Source: Alphaproteobacteria bacterium (GTDB taxonomy: Bacteria; Pseudomonadota; Alphaproteobacteria; UBA9655). Taken from it: a stretch of 53,863 nucleotides of DNA. The stretch covers positions 1 to 53,863 of the forward strand of contig JAIEPE010000041.1 of assembly GCA_019749915.1 (NCBI GenBank), given 5' to 3'. The notes beneath the pieces were generated by a model. That model ran no database searches, was not told where the DNA came from, and worked only from the letters and a program-made list of their open reading frames with translations. Both the position numbers and the translations under genes were made by a program. Position 1 is the stretch's first letter. Every line of letters starts with the position of its first letter. Shown in pieces: positions 1 through 8,453 of the stretch.

Positions 1-66
1 TCTCTCATTCATGAATGAGAGACTATCTATCTCTCTTATCCTCTTATAACACATCTTCAACTTACA

Positions 67-95
67 ATCCCGCGATCTAAGCCACGGGATGTCAA
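67..95. repeat. Decayed palindromic element (family A)
   Basis: A degenerate copy of the GC-rich hairpin family found throughout the window (ATCCCGCG, loop, ACGGGATGTCAA). The stem carries mismatches, so this looks like an old copy. Confidence 0.6.
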
Positions 96-208
96 CTGCA
101 AGGAAAAGTTCAGAGCTACAAAAGCATGGATTAGGAATATCGTTCCTCTCATCATCATCTATTTTCCATAATATATATTATGCGTTATTTTTGTATCCCT
201 TGAGCCCC

Positions 209-373
209 TTATTTTAAGTCACGATAGAAGTTTTCATGAACGCCCAATTGCAAAAGTGTTAGCAAGTTTTCCTCATTGTCCCAAGTGTAAGCCAGCAGAT
301 GCAGAGATTTATTCATTTTAAATTTATGAAGGTACACTTTCTGTAAGGTCGATTTTGTTGTAAAATGCAACAT
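209..373 (-). pseudogene. C-terminal remnant of a RelE-like toxin
   Basis: A 54-codon reading frame ends HLLAYTWDNEENLLTLLQLG and then VHENFYRDLK. This resembles the C-terminus of small RelE/HigB-type mRNA interferase toxins, where a 'YRL/LLAY...D.E...L..LG.HE.FYRDL' pattern is common. The same frame stays open upstream (ILTEYTNLFAKKKGLRNLI) until it meets the repeat at 414-575. No antitoxin gene lies beside it. I infer a toxin gene that has lost its N-terminal half, perhaps through the repeat insertion. The family assignment rests on recalled similarity only. Confidence 0.4.
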
Positions 374-413
374 AATTAAATTCCTGAGCCCTTTCTTCTT
401 CGCAAAAAGGTTG

Positions 414-575
414 GTATACTCAGTTAATATGAAAATACCTATAATGACTCCTCTCCGTTGTCATCCCCGCATAGGCGGGGATCCAGGAAATAACTGGATT
501 CCCGCTTTCGCGGGAATGACACTTAAGATAACTAAGAGCACTTAAACATGGTATCTTCAAATACGATGCTACTGT
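414..575. repeat. MITE-like repeat, decayed copy
   Basis: About 160 bp resembling the element at 49325-49481 along its whole length. Both start TATACTCA, then ATATGAAAATACC, carry a central pair of hairpins (GTCATCCCCGC...GGCGGGGATCC and GGATTCCCGC...GCGGGAATGAC), then a TTAAGAGCA-like stretch and a TTCAARTACGATG end. The right terminal repeat has decayed here. Translation of the hairpins gives the familiar SRESGNP and AYAGMT peptides of dispersed bacterial repeats, so a minus-strand open frame across it is not a gene. Confidence 0.7.
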
Positions 576-610
576 ATCACCTATTAATCCTAAAAACTTA
601 GAAGAAAACG

Positions 611-1057
611 ATGACCGACATTGGCTTTTATCATTTGACAACATCCCCTTTGGAAAGGGCCCTCCCTCTCCTTCTTGAGAAAACCCTTGCGACTCAAAAG
701 CGCGCTGTTGTGATGTGCACGAGTGAGGAACGACTCTACTATCTCAATAGTGCTCTATGGACCCTTGGGCGGATTAGTTTTATCCCCCATGGCAGCGCTA
801 AAGAAGGCATGGCCGAGGATCAACCGGTGTGGCTGACAACTTTTGATGAAAACCCCAATGGTGCTCAGTTTTTATTTCTTACAGAGGGGGCCGTCTCCCC
901 TTCCCTTACCTCCTATGAGCGGTGTCTGGATATCTTTGATGGCAATGACCCCGAGGCCCTTGCAGCCGCTAGAGTTCGCTGGAAGGCTTATAAGGATGCA
1001 GGACATGAGGTGACCTACTGGAAGCAGAATGAAACTGGCGGTTGGGAGAAAGGGTAA
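611..1057 (+). CDS. holC: DNA polymerase III subunit chi
   Basis: The product (148 aa, usual length for the family) matches the HolC family: N-terminal 'FYHLTTSPLERALPLLLEKT', a central 'SEERLYYLNSALWT' and a late 'FDGNDPEALAAARVRWKAYK' helix. Chi is an accessory subunit of the DNA polymerase III clamp loader that links the replisome to single-strand binding protein. The ATG start follows a purine-rich stretch (AGAAGAAAACG). The next gene is thrS on the same strand about 100 nt downstream. Identification is by family pattern, and the gene appears intact. Confidence 0.9.
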   Translation: MTDIGFYHLTTSPLERALPLLLEKTLATQKRAVVMCTSEERLYYLNSALWTLGRISFIPHGSAKEGMAEDQPVWLTTFDENPNGAQFLFLTEGAVSPSLTSYERCLDIFDGNDPEALAAARVRWKAYKDAGHEVTYWKQNETGGWEKG

Positions 1058-1161
1058 TTAGGGAGGGGTCTTTAAAAACGCTGTTTTTTCAGTTGTCTTA
1101 AGCTCTCTTTAGGATTACAAATTAAAAAATGCAGACAGCAATAAATAAAATTGAGGGTTCC

Positions 1162-3078
1162 ATGATTACGATTCGCTTTCCTGATGGCTCACATCGGGAG
1201 TTTCCTAAAGGTATTACAGGGTGGGAAATTGCGAAAAATCTTAGCACCAGCCTTGCAAAAGAAGCAGTTGCCGTGCGTGTGGATGAAGACCTTTGGGACC
1301 TGACCCGTCCGATTGAAAAGGATGTAGCTTTTGAAGTGATTAAGCGCCCTTCAGAGCATGGTCTTGACATTTTGCGCCATGATGCGGCCCACGTCTTTGC
1401 TGAAGCAGTAAAAGAGCTCTACCCAGAAACTCAAATTACGATCGGCCCCTCTATTCAAGATGGTTTTTACTATGATTTGTATCGTGAAGAATCCTTTACA
1501 CCAGAAGATTTGAATCGCATTGAAGAACGTATGCACGAAATCGTGAATCGCGATGAACACCTGACGCGGGAAGTTTGGGATCGCAATGAGGCGATTAAAT
1601 ATTTTAAGGATCTGGGTGAAATTTTTAAGGCTGAGATTATCTCTGACCTTCCTGAGGATAGTGAAATCACCATTTATCGCCAAGGAAATTTCGTGGATTT
1701 GTGTAAGGGCCCTCACCTCCCCTCCACGGGAAAGCTGGGACACGCTTTTAAATTGATGAAACTTGCGGGCGCTTATTGGCGTGGAGATTCAAAAAATCCA
1801 ATGCTTCAAAGGGTTTATGGAACGGCTTGGTTCTCAGAAAAGGATCTGCAGGACCATTTAACGCGTCTTGAAGAAGCGGAAAAAAGAGATCACCGCAAAC
1901 TAGGAAAGGAAATGGATCTTTTCCACATGCAAGAAGAAGCTCAAGGAAGCGTCTTTTGGCATCCTAAAGGTTGGACTCTCTATCGTCTCTTGCAAAACTA
2001 TATTCGAGACAAGATTTCTGCACAAGATTATGTTGAGGTTAACACCCCACAACTTTTGGATAGCTCCTTTTGGAAGGCTTCTGGCCACTGGGATAAATTC
2101 CGTGAAAATATGTTTGTCGTAGAGGATGTTGATAAAACTCTCGCCTTAAAGCCCATGAATTGCCCCTGCCACGTTCAAATTTTCCGTCAAGGTATTAAGA
2201 GCTACCGCGATCTTCCCTTACGTATGGCTGAATTTGGATCTTGTACGCGCAATGAACCTTCGGGGGCTCTTCATGGGCTTACACGTGTACGGTCTATGGT
2301 TCAGGATGACGCTCACATTTTTTGTCGTGAAGATCAAATTGAAGAAGAGACGCGGAAATTCTGCATTCTTTTGCTTAATGTATATCGTGAATTAGGCTTT
2401 GAAGAACTCACAGTCAAATTTTCTGACCGTCCTGCAGTCCGGGCTGGTGAAGATGCGATTTGGGATAAAGCAGAGGCTTGTCTTGAAGCTGGCGCCCGCG
2501 CTTCGGGGCTTAGCTATACATTGAACCCTGGCGAAGGCGCTTTTTATGGGCCCAAACTTGAATTTATTCTGAAAGATGCTATAGGTCGTGATTGGCAATG
2601 CGGAACCCTTCAGCTGGACTTCGTCCTTCCTGAAAGGTTAGATGCTTCCTACATTGCTGAGGATGGTCAAAAACACCGCCCCGTGATGCTTCATAGGGCT
2701 ATTCTAGGATCTCTAGAGCGTTTTATTGCTATTTTCATTGAACATTATGCAGGAAAATTCCCTCTTTGGGCAGCTCCTATTCAGGCCGTCGTGGCTACCA
2801 TTACACAAGAGGCTGATGCCTATGCTCAAAAGGTTTGTGAAAAACTCAAAGCTGCAGGTTTGCGCGTAGAATTGGATATTCGTAATGAGAAAATTAACTA
2901 TAAGGTACGGGAATTAAGCCTTCAAAAGGTCCCCTATATCCTTGTTGTTGGCAAGCGTGAGGCTGAGGAAGGAACGGTTGCGCTACGTAAATTAGGGGGG
3001 GAGGCTCAAGAAGTCCTTGATCTTAATAAAGTATTAGGTAAACTGTTACAAGAAGCGCTACCGCCACATAAGCGGTAA
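1162..3078 (+). CDS. thrS: Threonine--tRNA ligase
   Basis: Class II aminoacyl-tRNA synthetase charging tRNA-Thr. The order is an N-terminal TGS domain ([17 protein letters not shown]), the SAD/editing domain with an [10 protein letters not shown] zinc/editing motif, the catalytic core with [13 protein letters not shown] (Cys zinc ligand) and [20 protein letters not shown], then the anticodon-binding domain from roughly residue 530. I prefer the ATG at 1162 because GAGGG lies 5 nt before it and the TGS domain begins there. An in-frame ATG at 1129 would add 11 residues with a poor ribosome site. About 638 aa, normal for the family. infC follows on the same strand after a short gap, as in many bacteria. 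Confidence 0.95.
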   Translation: MITIRFPDGSHREFPKGITGWEIAKNLSTSLAKEAVAVRVDEDLWDLTRPIEKDVAFEVIKRPSEHGLDILRHDAAHVFAEAVKELYPETQITIGPSIQDGFYYDLYREESFTPEDLNRIEERMHEIVNRDEHLTREVWDRNEAIKYFKDLGEIFKAEIISDLPEDSEITIYRQGNFVDLCKGPHLPSTGKLGHAFKLMKLAGAYWRGDSKNPMLQRVYGTAWFSEKDLQDHLTRLEEAEKRDHRKLGKEMDLFHMQEEAQGSVFWHPKGWTLYRLLQNYIRDKISAQDYVEVNTPQLLDSSFWKASGHWDKFRENMFVVEDVDKTLALKPMNCPCHVQIFRQGIKSYRDLPLRMAEFGSCTRNEPSGALHGLTRVRSMVQDDAHIFCREDQIEEETRKFCILLLNVYRELGFEELTVKFSDRPAVRAGEDAIWDKAEACLEAGARASGLSYTLNPGEGAFYGPKLEFILKDAIGRDWQCGTLQLDFVLPERLDASYIAEDGQKHRPVMLHRAILGSLERFIAIFIEHYAGKFPLWAAPIQAVVATITQEADAYAQKVCEKLKAAGLRVELDIRNEKINYKVRELSLQKVPYILVVGKREAEEGTVALRKLGGEAQEVLDLNKVLGKLLQEALPPHKR

Positions 3079-3114
3079 GGGTTTTATTTTTTTAATTAAA
3101 CATTGGAGAATTAC

Positions 3115-3657
3115 ATATCTAAGTATACGAACGAAGACAAGGGAAACGCCTCAAATGGCCCCCGCGTCAATGAAAAAATTTCTTCTCTTAAAGTCAGATT
3201 AGTTGATGAAAATGGGGAAATGGTTGGTGTTTTATCACAAAAAGAAGCTCTTGAAAGAGCCTATAGAGCGGGTCTTGATTTAGTCGAGGTATCTCCGAAT
3301 GCGGATCCTCCTGTATGCAAAATCTTGGACTATGGTAAATATAAATTCGAAGAGCAAAAGCGCCGCGCTGAAATGCGCAAGAAACAAAAAGTTATTGAAA
3401 TCAAAGAAGTGCAGCTACGTCCTGGCATTGATAAGCATGACTTTGAAGTCAAAATGCGGAGTGCGCGGAAATTTATTGATGATGGGGATAAGCTAAAAGT
3501 GACCCTTCGTTTCAGAGGACGTGAGCTTTCTCACCAAGAGCTGGGGATAGACGTTCTTAATCGTGTGAAAGAGACACTTCAGGACATTGCCAAAGTTGAA
3601 CATGACCCAAAATTTGAAGGTAAAAGAGTTATCATGATTCTTGCGCCTTTGAAGTAA
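3115..3657 (+). CDS. infC: Translation initiation factor IF-3, probable AUA start
   Basis: IF-3 binds the 30S subunit and rejects non-canonical start codons. The sequence shows the IF3-N motif (GPRVNEKI, then VRLVDENGEMVGVLS), the linker KFEEQKRRAEMRKKQK and the IF3-C domain (EVQLRPGIDKHDFEVKMRSA, FRGRE). No ATG or GTG is available near the N-terminus. GGAG at 3105-3108 lies 6 nt before an ATA codon at 3115. A TTG at 3103 is in frame but overlaps that Shine-Dalgarno site. Non-AUG starts (AUU, AUA, AUC) are classic for infC and underlie IF-3 autoregulation. The rpmI-rplT pair that often follows is absent. Confidence 0.92.
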   Translation: MSKYTNEDKGNASNGPRVNEKISSLKVRLVDENGEMVGVLSQKEALERAYRAGLDLVEVSPNADPPVCKILDYGKYKFEEQKRRAEMRKKQKVIEIKEVQLRPGIDKHDFEVKMRSARKFIDDGDKLKVTLRFRGRELSHQELGIDVLNRVKETLQDIAKVEHDPKFEGKRVIMILAPLK

Positions 3658-3689
3658 CTTATGACTCAAGGGAGAATTCAAAACAAAGT

Positions 3690-3764
3690 TGACGTCCCTT
3701 GGCCCCGCCGCGGAATCCATTATAAAGTCTTCCTGGACCCCGCGGTTTAATCGCGGGGCGTCAA
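3690..3764. repeat. 75-bp palindromic element (family A pair)
   Basis: Two hairpins in inverted orientation fill 75 bp between infC and RNase J. The outer ends are TTGACGTCCC on the left and GGGGCGTCAA on the right, forming a terminal inverted repeat. The inner sides are GGAATCCA and CTGGACCCC. The length is identical to the copy inside the acyltransferase gene at 52876-52950. No T-run follows, so it is not a typical intrinsic terminator. Confidence 0.85.
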
Positions 3765-3814
3765 TGCTATTAAGGACATGAATTTTTAACAAAATACCTT
3801 TACAATAGGACACT

Positions 3815-5461
3815 ATGGAACTGGATCCAAAAAAACTCTATTTCTTACCCCTGGGAGGTTCGGGAGAAATTGGAATGAATCTCAATCTCTACCACACCCG
3901 CGGCAAATGGTTGATGGTAGACCTAGGGGTTACGTTTGATCAAACTCCTGGCATTGAAGTTCTTATGCCGGATACCGCTTTTATTGAAGAGCATGCCCAA
4001 AATCTAGCAGGCCTTGTCCTCACCCATGCCCACGAGGATCATATTGGTGCCATTCCTCACCTCTGGCCACGCTTAAAATGTCCTATGTTTGCAACCCCTT
4101 TCACCGCATCTCTCATCCGCCATAAGCTCAAAGAAGCCGGTCTTCATGCACCCCTTCATGAAATTCCCCTCTCAAAGAGGGTGGATATTGGCCCCTTCAC
4201 CGTTGATTTTTTTGGTATTACTCATTCTATCCCTGAACCCAACGTTTTAGCTATTCGTACCGCAGCAGGAACAATTGTGCATACGGGCGATTGGAAAATC
4301 GACCCCGATCCCCTTATTGGAGAGCCAACAGATATAGAAGGCCTAAAAAAATTGGGGGATGAAGGTGTTCTCGCCCTCGTATGTGATTCAACAAACGTTT
4401 TTGTGCCAGGTTGGTCCGGCTCGGAAAAGCCAATTCGGGATAACTTGATTAAGCTTGTTAGCGAATTTCCAGGAAAGCGCATTTTAATTGCTTGTTTTGC
4501 TTCAAACGTGGCACGGGTTGCCAGCTGCGCTGAGGCTGCCATTGCCAACAACCGCTATGTTGGCCTTGTTGGCCGTTCTCTTCATCGTATAGATGAAGTC
4601 GCCCGTGAATTGAATTACTTTAAGGAATATCCTCCGTTTCTCAGTCATCATGATGCTGGTTTTCTAGAGCGCTCAGAAACTCTTCTTATCTGTACGGGAA
4701 GCCAAGGAGAACAAAGAGCAGCCCTTTTACGTATCGCTAAAGGAGAAGACAAGCATATTTTCTTAGAGAAAGGCGATGTCGTTATCTTTTCTTCACGACA
4801 GATCCCAGGTAATGAAAAAGCAATCTCAGCTCTCCAAAATCTTCTTGCGCGCAATGGGGTGCAAGTGATTACGGCTCATGAAAACGACATTCATGTTTCG
4901 GGCCATCCTAATCGTGATGAGCTGGTGGAGATGTATTCCTGGATTCGCCCAAAAATTGTCGTTCCCGTCCATGGGGAAGATCATCATATTGTAGAGCAAG
5001 CTAAACTGGCTTCTGAGCATAAAGTCCCCTTTGTCATTACGCCTCATAATGGGGATTTGATTGAACTCTCTCTTCAAGGGCCACAGCTGATTGATGAAGT
5101 TCCATCGGGACGTCTTGCCCTTGATGGCAGAAAACTTATTCCCTTCCGCGGTGAAGTCATGCATGAAAGGCATCGCTTGATGAGTACAGGCCATGCTATC
5201 GTGACCCTTCTTTTGAAAAAAGATGGGGCCTTTAAGTACCCCCCCACAGTTCTTTTAACAGGGATTGCGACAGGAGAACAACTGGATATACTTACATCCC
5301 ATTGTATTGGCTCTATAGAAGAAGCTTTTATGGCCCTTCCTATTGAAGATAGAAAAGAGGATGACTTGGTTTCTGAGGCAGCTCGTCTTGCCACCCGCCG
5401 CGTTTTAGGGGCATACTATGGGAAGAAAACATTAACCCATGTGCAGGTATACCGCGTTTAA
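3815..5461 (+). CDS. rnj: Ribonuclease J
   Basis: Metallo-beta-lactamase/beta-CASP exo- and endoribonuclease for RNA decay and maturation. The zinc motif THAHEDHIGAI lies at about residues 70-80; a second metal/His region is THSIPEPNVLAI, then HTGDWKID and SGHPNRDEL (beta-CASP), with VPVHGEDHHI near residue 390. The length of 548 aa fits the alphaproteobacterial form. The ATG follows a weak AGGACACT stretch. The epimerase gene starts 11 nt downstream after AAGGAG, so the two are probably co-transcribed; RNase J, epimerase and DUF1467 in this order are typical of Alphaproteobacteria. An RNase G lies elsewhere in the window. Confidence 0.93.
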   Translation: MELDPKKLYFLPLGGSGEIGMNLNLYHTRGKWLMVDLGVTFDQTPGIEVLMPDTAFIEEHAQNLAGLVLTHAHEDHIGAIPHLWPRLKCPMFATPFTASLIRHKLKEAGLHAPLHEIPLSKRVDIGPFTVDFFGITHSIPEPNVLAIRTAAGTIVHTGDWKIDPDPLIGEPTDIEGLKKLGDEGVLALVCDSTNVFVPGWSGSEKPIRDNLIKLVSEFPGKRILIACFASNVARVASCAEAAIANNRYVGLVGRSLHRIDEVARELNYFKEYPPFLSHHDAGFLERSETLLICTGSQGEQRAALLRIAKGEDKHIFLEKGDVVIFSSRQIPGNEKAISALQNLLARNGVQVITAHENDIHVSGHPNRDELVEMYSWIRPKIVVPVHGEDHHIVEQAKLASEHKVPFVITPHNGDLIELSLQGPQLIDEVPSGRLALDGRKLIPFRGEVMHERHRLMSTGHAIVTLLLKKDGAFKYPPTVLLTGIATGEQLDILTSHCIGSIEEAFMALPIEDRKEDDLVSEAARLATRRVLGAYYGKKTLTHVQVYRV

Positions 5462-5472
5462 AGGAGAACTTT

Positions 5473-6033
5473 ATGATTGGAAATTTAAATCACGTTGCTA
5501 TTGCTGTTCCTGATTTAGATGCTGCCATAAAGCAATACCAAACTGTCTTTGGCGCTTTCGTGACGAGTCCTCAAGATCTTCCTGCTTATGGCATTCGCCT
5601 TGCTATCGTGAATCTTGCCAATACAAAAATCGAATTAATGACACCCTTGGTGGATACTTCTCCTATCAGTAAATTCCTTGAGCGAAACCCCGCAGGAGGT
5701 CTTCATCATCTCAGCTATGAGGTGCCTGATATCATTGCCGCCCGTGATCAACTTACAGCTGCAGGTCTAGAGGTCATTGGTGATGGGACCCCCCAAACCG
5801 GCTATCATAATACGCCCATTCTCTTCTTTAATCCTAAGGACTGCTTAGGCGTTTTGATTGAATTAGAAGAGGTAAAAACGACCATCCAACAGGGACGGAT
5901 TGAAATTATCTCTGCTGTCCACACAGGGCGTTATTCAGAAAAGCCTTCCTTAGAGGGAGTTGATGGAGTTGGCATTGAGGTTAATGTGGACTTTCGGGTT
6001 CCTACCCCCAAAGATAATTTGGAAGAGAATTAA
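5473..6033 (+). CDS. mce: Methylmalonyl-CoA epimerase
   Basis: Vicinal-oxygen-chelate fold enzyme interconverting the (R) and (S) forms of methylmalonyl-CoA in propionyl-CoA and branched-chain catabolism. Visible motifs are LNHVAIAVPDLDAAI (metal-binding His), ELMTPL, GGLHHLSYEVPDI (second His) and FFNPKDCLGVLIELEE (Glu ligand). The family usually has about 134-150 residues; this protein has 186, with about 45 extra C-terminal residues after IELEE that I do not recognise. AAGGAG precedes the ATG. It probably shares a transcript with RNase J and fits with the valine pathway at 41.5-44.6 kb. Confidence 0.9.
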   Translation: MIGNLNHVAIAVPDLDAAIKQYQTVFGAFVTSPQDLPAYGIRLAIVNLANTKIELMTPLVDTSPISKFLERNPAGGLHHLSYEVPDIIAARDQLTAAGLEVIGDGTPQTGYHNTPILFFNPKDCLGVLIELEEVKTTIQQGRIEIISAVHTGRYSEKPSLEGVDGVGIEVNVDFRVPTPKDNLEEN

Positions 6034-6064
6034 TCCATGAGGGGAATACCAGGGTGTAGTTTCC

Positions 6065-6138
6065 CTGGATCCCGCGGTCAAGCCACGGGACGTCGCCTTC
6101 TCTCTACATGACGCCCCGCGACTTGATCGCGGGGTTCA
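6065..6138. repeat. Palindromic element pair (family A)
   Basis: Two hairpins lie between the epimerase and DUF1467 genes: 6065-6094 (CTGGATCCCGCGG...GGGACGTC) and 6109-6138 (TGACGCCCCGCG...GCGGGGTTCA). The GACGTC sides face inward here, the opposite arrangement to the copy at 3690-3764. Confidence 0.8.
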
Positions 6139-6153
6139 TAAAAAGGTTGCTTC

Positions 6154-6366
6154 ATGTCCTTTATGACCGGTCTTCTGCTTTATGTAGTTATTTGGGTTGT
6201 GATCCTTTTTATGGTTCTTCCTTGGGGCGTTCACGTTCCTGAAAAGATCGAAAAAGGCCACGCTACCAGCGCCCCAGAAAATCCGTATATGGAGATTAAA
6301 CTCCTGGTGACAAGCCTGATTTCAGCTCTTCTCTGGGTTGTGGCTTATCTAATTTTACGGCCTTAG
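6154..6366 (+). CDS. DUF1467 family small membrane protein
   Basis: A 70-residue protein with two predicted membrane segments (about residues 5-25 and 48-68) and the loop FMVLPWGVHVPEKIEKGHA, the conserved pattern of the alphaproteobacterial DUF1467 family. Its function is unknown. It lies downstream of RNase J and the epimerase, where this family is usually encoded, with a palindromic repeat pair inserted before it. The stop is only 2 nt from the stop of the convergent permease gene. Confidence 0.88.
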   Translation: MSFMTGLLLYVVIWVVILFMVLPWGVHVPEKIEKGHATSAPENPYMEIKLLVTSLISALLWVVAYLILRP

Positions 6367-6368
6367 GA

Positions 6369-7823
6369 TCACGTAAAAACAGGCTTTTTGACGAGGACTT
6401 CTTTCTCAGAAGTCATCATCAATCCATAGGTAATGGCCGAGATGAAGAGGCCAATAAACCACGCGTAGTGGTAGAGAGGCACAAGAAATTCAAAGGCGGA
6501 TCCCACAGATAACACCTTGATTTGAAATAAAAAGCCAGGAATATTTGGCAAAACGCCCAAAACAAGGGCGGCAATGCCTTTAAGATTATAGCCACACCAA
6601 TAGGTATAGGCCCCTTCCCTCTTATAAAGGTCCTTAAGGTTTAAATTCGTGCGGCGGATAATGTAGTAATCTACTAAGATAATGCCTGCAATGGGCCCGA
6701 GAAGTGCTGAGTAGCCAATCAGCCATGTAAAAATATAGCCCGTCGGATCAGCCAATAGTTTCCAGGGCATCATAAGAATGCCCAAAATTCCTGTAATAAG
6801 GCCGCCAGTTTTAAAGCTGATATGTCTCGGTGCGAGATTTGAAAAATCATTGGCGGGACTTACTACATTGGCTGCAACGTTGGTCGTGAGAGTGGCTAGC
6901 ACGACGGTGATCACCGACAACACAACAATCACAGGATTGTCAAACTTTTGGATTAGGATGATGGGATCCCAAATAGCCTCCCCATAAATGGCAAGGGTAG
7001 CACTGGTTACCACAACGCCAATAAAGGCAAAGAAAGTCATTGTGGTAGGAAGGCCTAAAGCTTGTCCATAAATTTGAGCCTTTTGATCCCTGGCATAGCG
7101 GGTAAAGTCAGGGATATTGAGACTTAATGTGGCCCAAAAGCCAATGATTCCCGTAAGAGCAGCAAAGAAATAAGGATAAAATTCAGCATTGCTTTCAAAT
7201 TTAGAGGCGGTTTGAAAAACTTTATGTAAACCTTCTGCATTTTGATAGGCCCAATAAAGAAGCGCAGCACCTCCTAAAATCAAGAAGGGCGCACATAAGG
7301 TTTCAAGCCATTTGATGGAAGTGAGACCTTTCCAGACAAAGAAAATATTCATCCCCCAAAAGATCATAAAGCAAACAAACGGCATGAATCCAACCCCCAG
7401 GATCTCTCCTTGAATATGGTCCGCATTGGGCCAAAACAAAAGTACCAGGGTATAAATGGCTGTGCCGCCGATCCAGGTTTGGATGCCAAACCAACCACAG
7501 GCAACGAAAGCTCTGAGAAGAGCAGGAATATTTGATCCCAAAATACCAAAGCTGGCACGGGTAAAGATGGGGAACGGAATGCCATATTTTACGCCTACAT
7601 GGCCATTCAGGATCATGGGGATGAGGACAATCAAATTTCCAAGGAAGATGGTTATTAACGCCTGAAGCCAGCTCATACCGCCTTCAATTAATGAAGAGGC
7701 CATCATATAGGTGGGAATTTGAACAGAAAGGCCAATCCATAAAGTGAAAAAATTAAAACTGGTCCAATTTTTTTGAGAGCCCTCAATGGGAGCTAGATCT
7801 TTGTTAATAAGATCACTGGTCAT
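6369..7823 (-). CDS. NCS1-family nucleobase/hydantoin/vitamin permease
   Basis: A 484-residue integral membrane protein with about 12 hydrophobic segments. The N-terminus (NWTSFNFFTLWIGLSVQIPT) and GIPFPIFTRASFG, followed by CGWFGIQTWIGG, are hallmarks of the nucleobase:cation symporter-1 family (Mhp1, CodB, allantoin and thiamine carriers). NIPDFTRYARDQ and VSPANDFSNLAPRHISFK are further family signatures. Substrates in the family include cytosine, uracil, purines, allantoin, hydantoins and thiamine; the sequence alone does not tell which applies. No catabolic gene neighbours it. tRNA-Thr lies about 80 nt upstream on the same strand. Confidence 0.88.
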   Translation of the reverse strand: MTSDLINKDLAPIEGSQKNWTSFNFFTLWIGLSVQIPTYMMASSLIEGGMSWLQALITIFLGNLIVLIPMILNGHVGVKYGIPFPIFTRASFGILGSNIPALLRAFVACGWFGIQTWIGGTAIYTLVLLFWPNADHIQGEILGVGFMPFVCFMIFWGMNIFFVWKGLTSIKWLETLCAPFLILGGAALLYWAYQNAEGLHKVFQTASKFESNAEFYPYFFAALTGIIGFWATLSLNIPDFTRYARDQKAQIYGQALGLPTTMTFFAFIGVVVTSATLAIYGEAIWDPIILIQKFDNPVIVVLSVITVVLATLTTNVAANVVSPANDFSNLAPRHISFKTGGLITGILGILMMPWKLLADPTGYIFTWLIGYSALLGPIAGIILVDYYIIRRTNLNLKDLYKREGAYTYWCGYNLKGIAALVLGVLPNIPGFLFQIKVLSVGSAFEFLVPLYHYAWFIGLFISAITYGLMMTSEKEVLVKKPVFT

Positions 7824-7905
7824 GCATTCAACACCACATTAGAATTTATCCTTTGTATGGTAATATTTGAGTCAATGTCAAACATAAAATTATGCTGTCG
7901 TAACC

Positions 7906-7980
7906 TGGTGCCGTCGGAGAGAATCGGACTCTCGACCTCACCCTTACCAAGGGTGTGCTCTACCACTGAGCTACGACGGC
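7906..7980 (-). tRNA. tRNA-Thr (GGT)
   Basis: The minus strand begins GCCGTCGTAGCTCAGTGG, has an anticodon arm CACCC-TTGGTAA-GGGTG (anticodon GGT), a T-arm GAGAGTCCGATTCTC, a closing acceptor strand CGACGGC and an encoded ACCA end. The 7-bp acceptor stem pairs fully. The length is 75 nt including CCA. Confidence 0.96.
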
Positions 7981-8165
7981 AAGATTCGCGCAAGATGCCA
8001 CACTGTGGCGCCGCAATCAAGAGGCTAAGCTTATCTTGAAGAAAAAAATTATTCTCCATAACCTAAAGATGAGTCCTACGATTTAATCATGGAATGTTGA
8101 AGCTTAAATACCTTGATATCTGTAATTATATTTATTAATATAATTACACAGAAAAGACAGAAAGT

Positions 8166-8453
8166 ATGAATGATATGATTAGAGAAGTCACAGCAATGCT
8201 CGCGCGCCAAACTTTTGGTGAGCTATTAAATGAAGTCAAATATCGTCATGATAAGATTCTGATTACTAAGGCAGGGAAGCCCATTGCAGCCCTTATTGAT
8301 ATTGAGCTTTTTGAAAAAATCAGAAAGATGAGATATGAATTTGATACCCTCACAACCGAGCTAGGCACCACTTATACTGGCTGCGAAGAGAAAGTTGCCC
8401 AAAATGAAATTTCTGAAGCTATTGAAAAGACAAAAAAACCTAAATGCAAGTGA
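8166..8453 (+). CDS. Phd/YefM-family antitoxin
   Basis: A 95-residue protein whose N-terminal half (VTAMLARQTFGELLNEVKYR, then DKILITKAGKPIAALI) is the Phd/YefM DNA-binding and dimerisation fold. The C-terminal third is polar and would wrap the toxin. It overlaps the PIN toxin gene by 10 nt, the usual coupling of such modules. Antitoxins of this type repress their own operon and neutralise the toxin. An internal Met at residue 4 is an alternative start. Confidence 0.87.
   Translation: MNDMIREVTAMLARQTFGELLNEVKYRHDKILITKAGKPIAALIDIELFEKIRKMRYEFDTLTTELGTTYTGCEEKVAQNEISEAIEKTKKPKCK

Larger units (their letters stand above)
1..610. other. Gene-poor left edge
   Basis: No intact gene is visible here. 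Positions 1-22 form a perfect 22-bp palindrome (TCTCTCATTC followed by its complement), possibly the hairpin of something upstream of the window. A decayed GC-rich hairpin lies near 67-95, a toxin remnant at 209-373 on the minus strand, and a MITE-like repeat at about 414-575. The rest is AT-rich and unassigned. Confidence 0.6.

Noticed and set aside
420-644. A minus-strand 74-codon frame containing SRESGNP and AYAGMT
   Set aside because: It is the translation of a dispersed DNA repeat and overlaps the start of holC.
6369-7823. A riboswitch controlling the NCS1 permease
   Set aside because: Only about 80 nt lie between the tRNA and the start codon, and no TPP or purine riboswitch motif is visible.
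7820-8059. Frames over the tRNA-Thr gene
   Set aside because: They overlap the tRNA on either strand, with compositions explained by the tRNA sequence.
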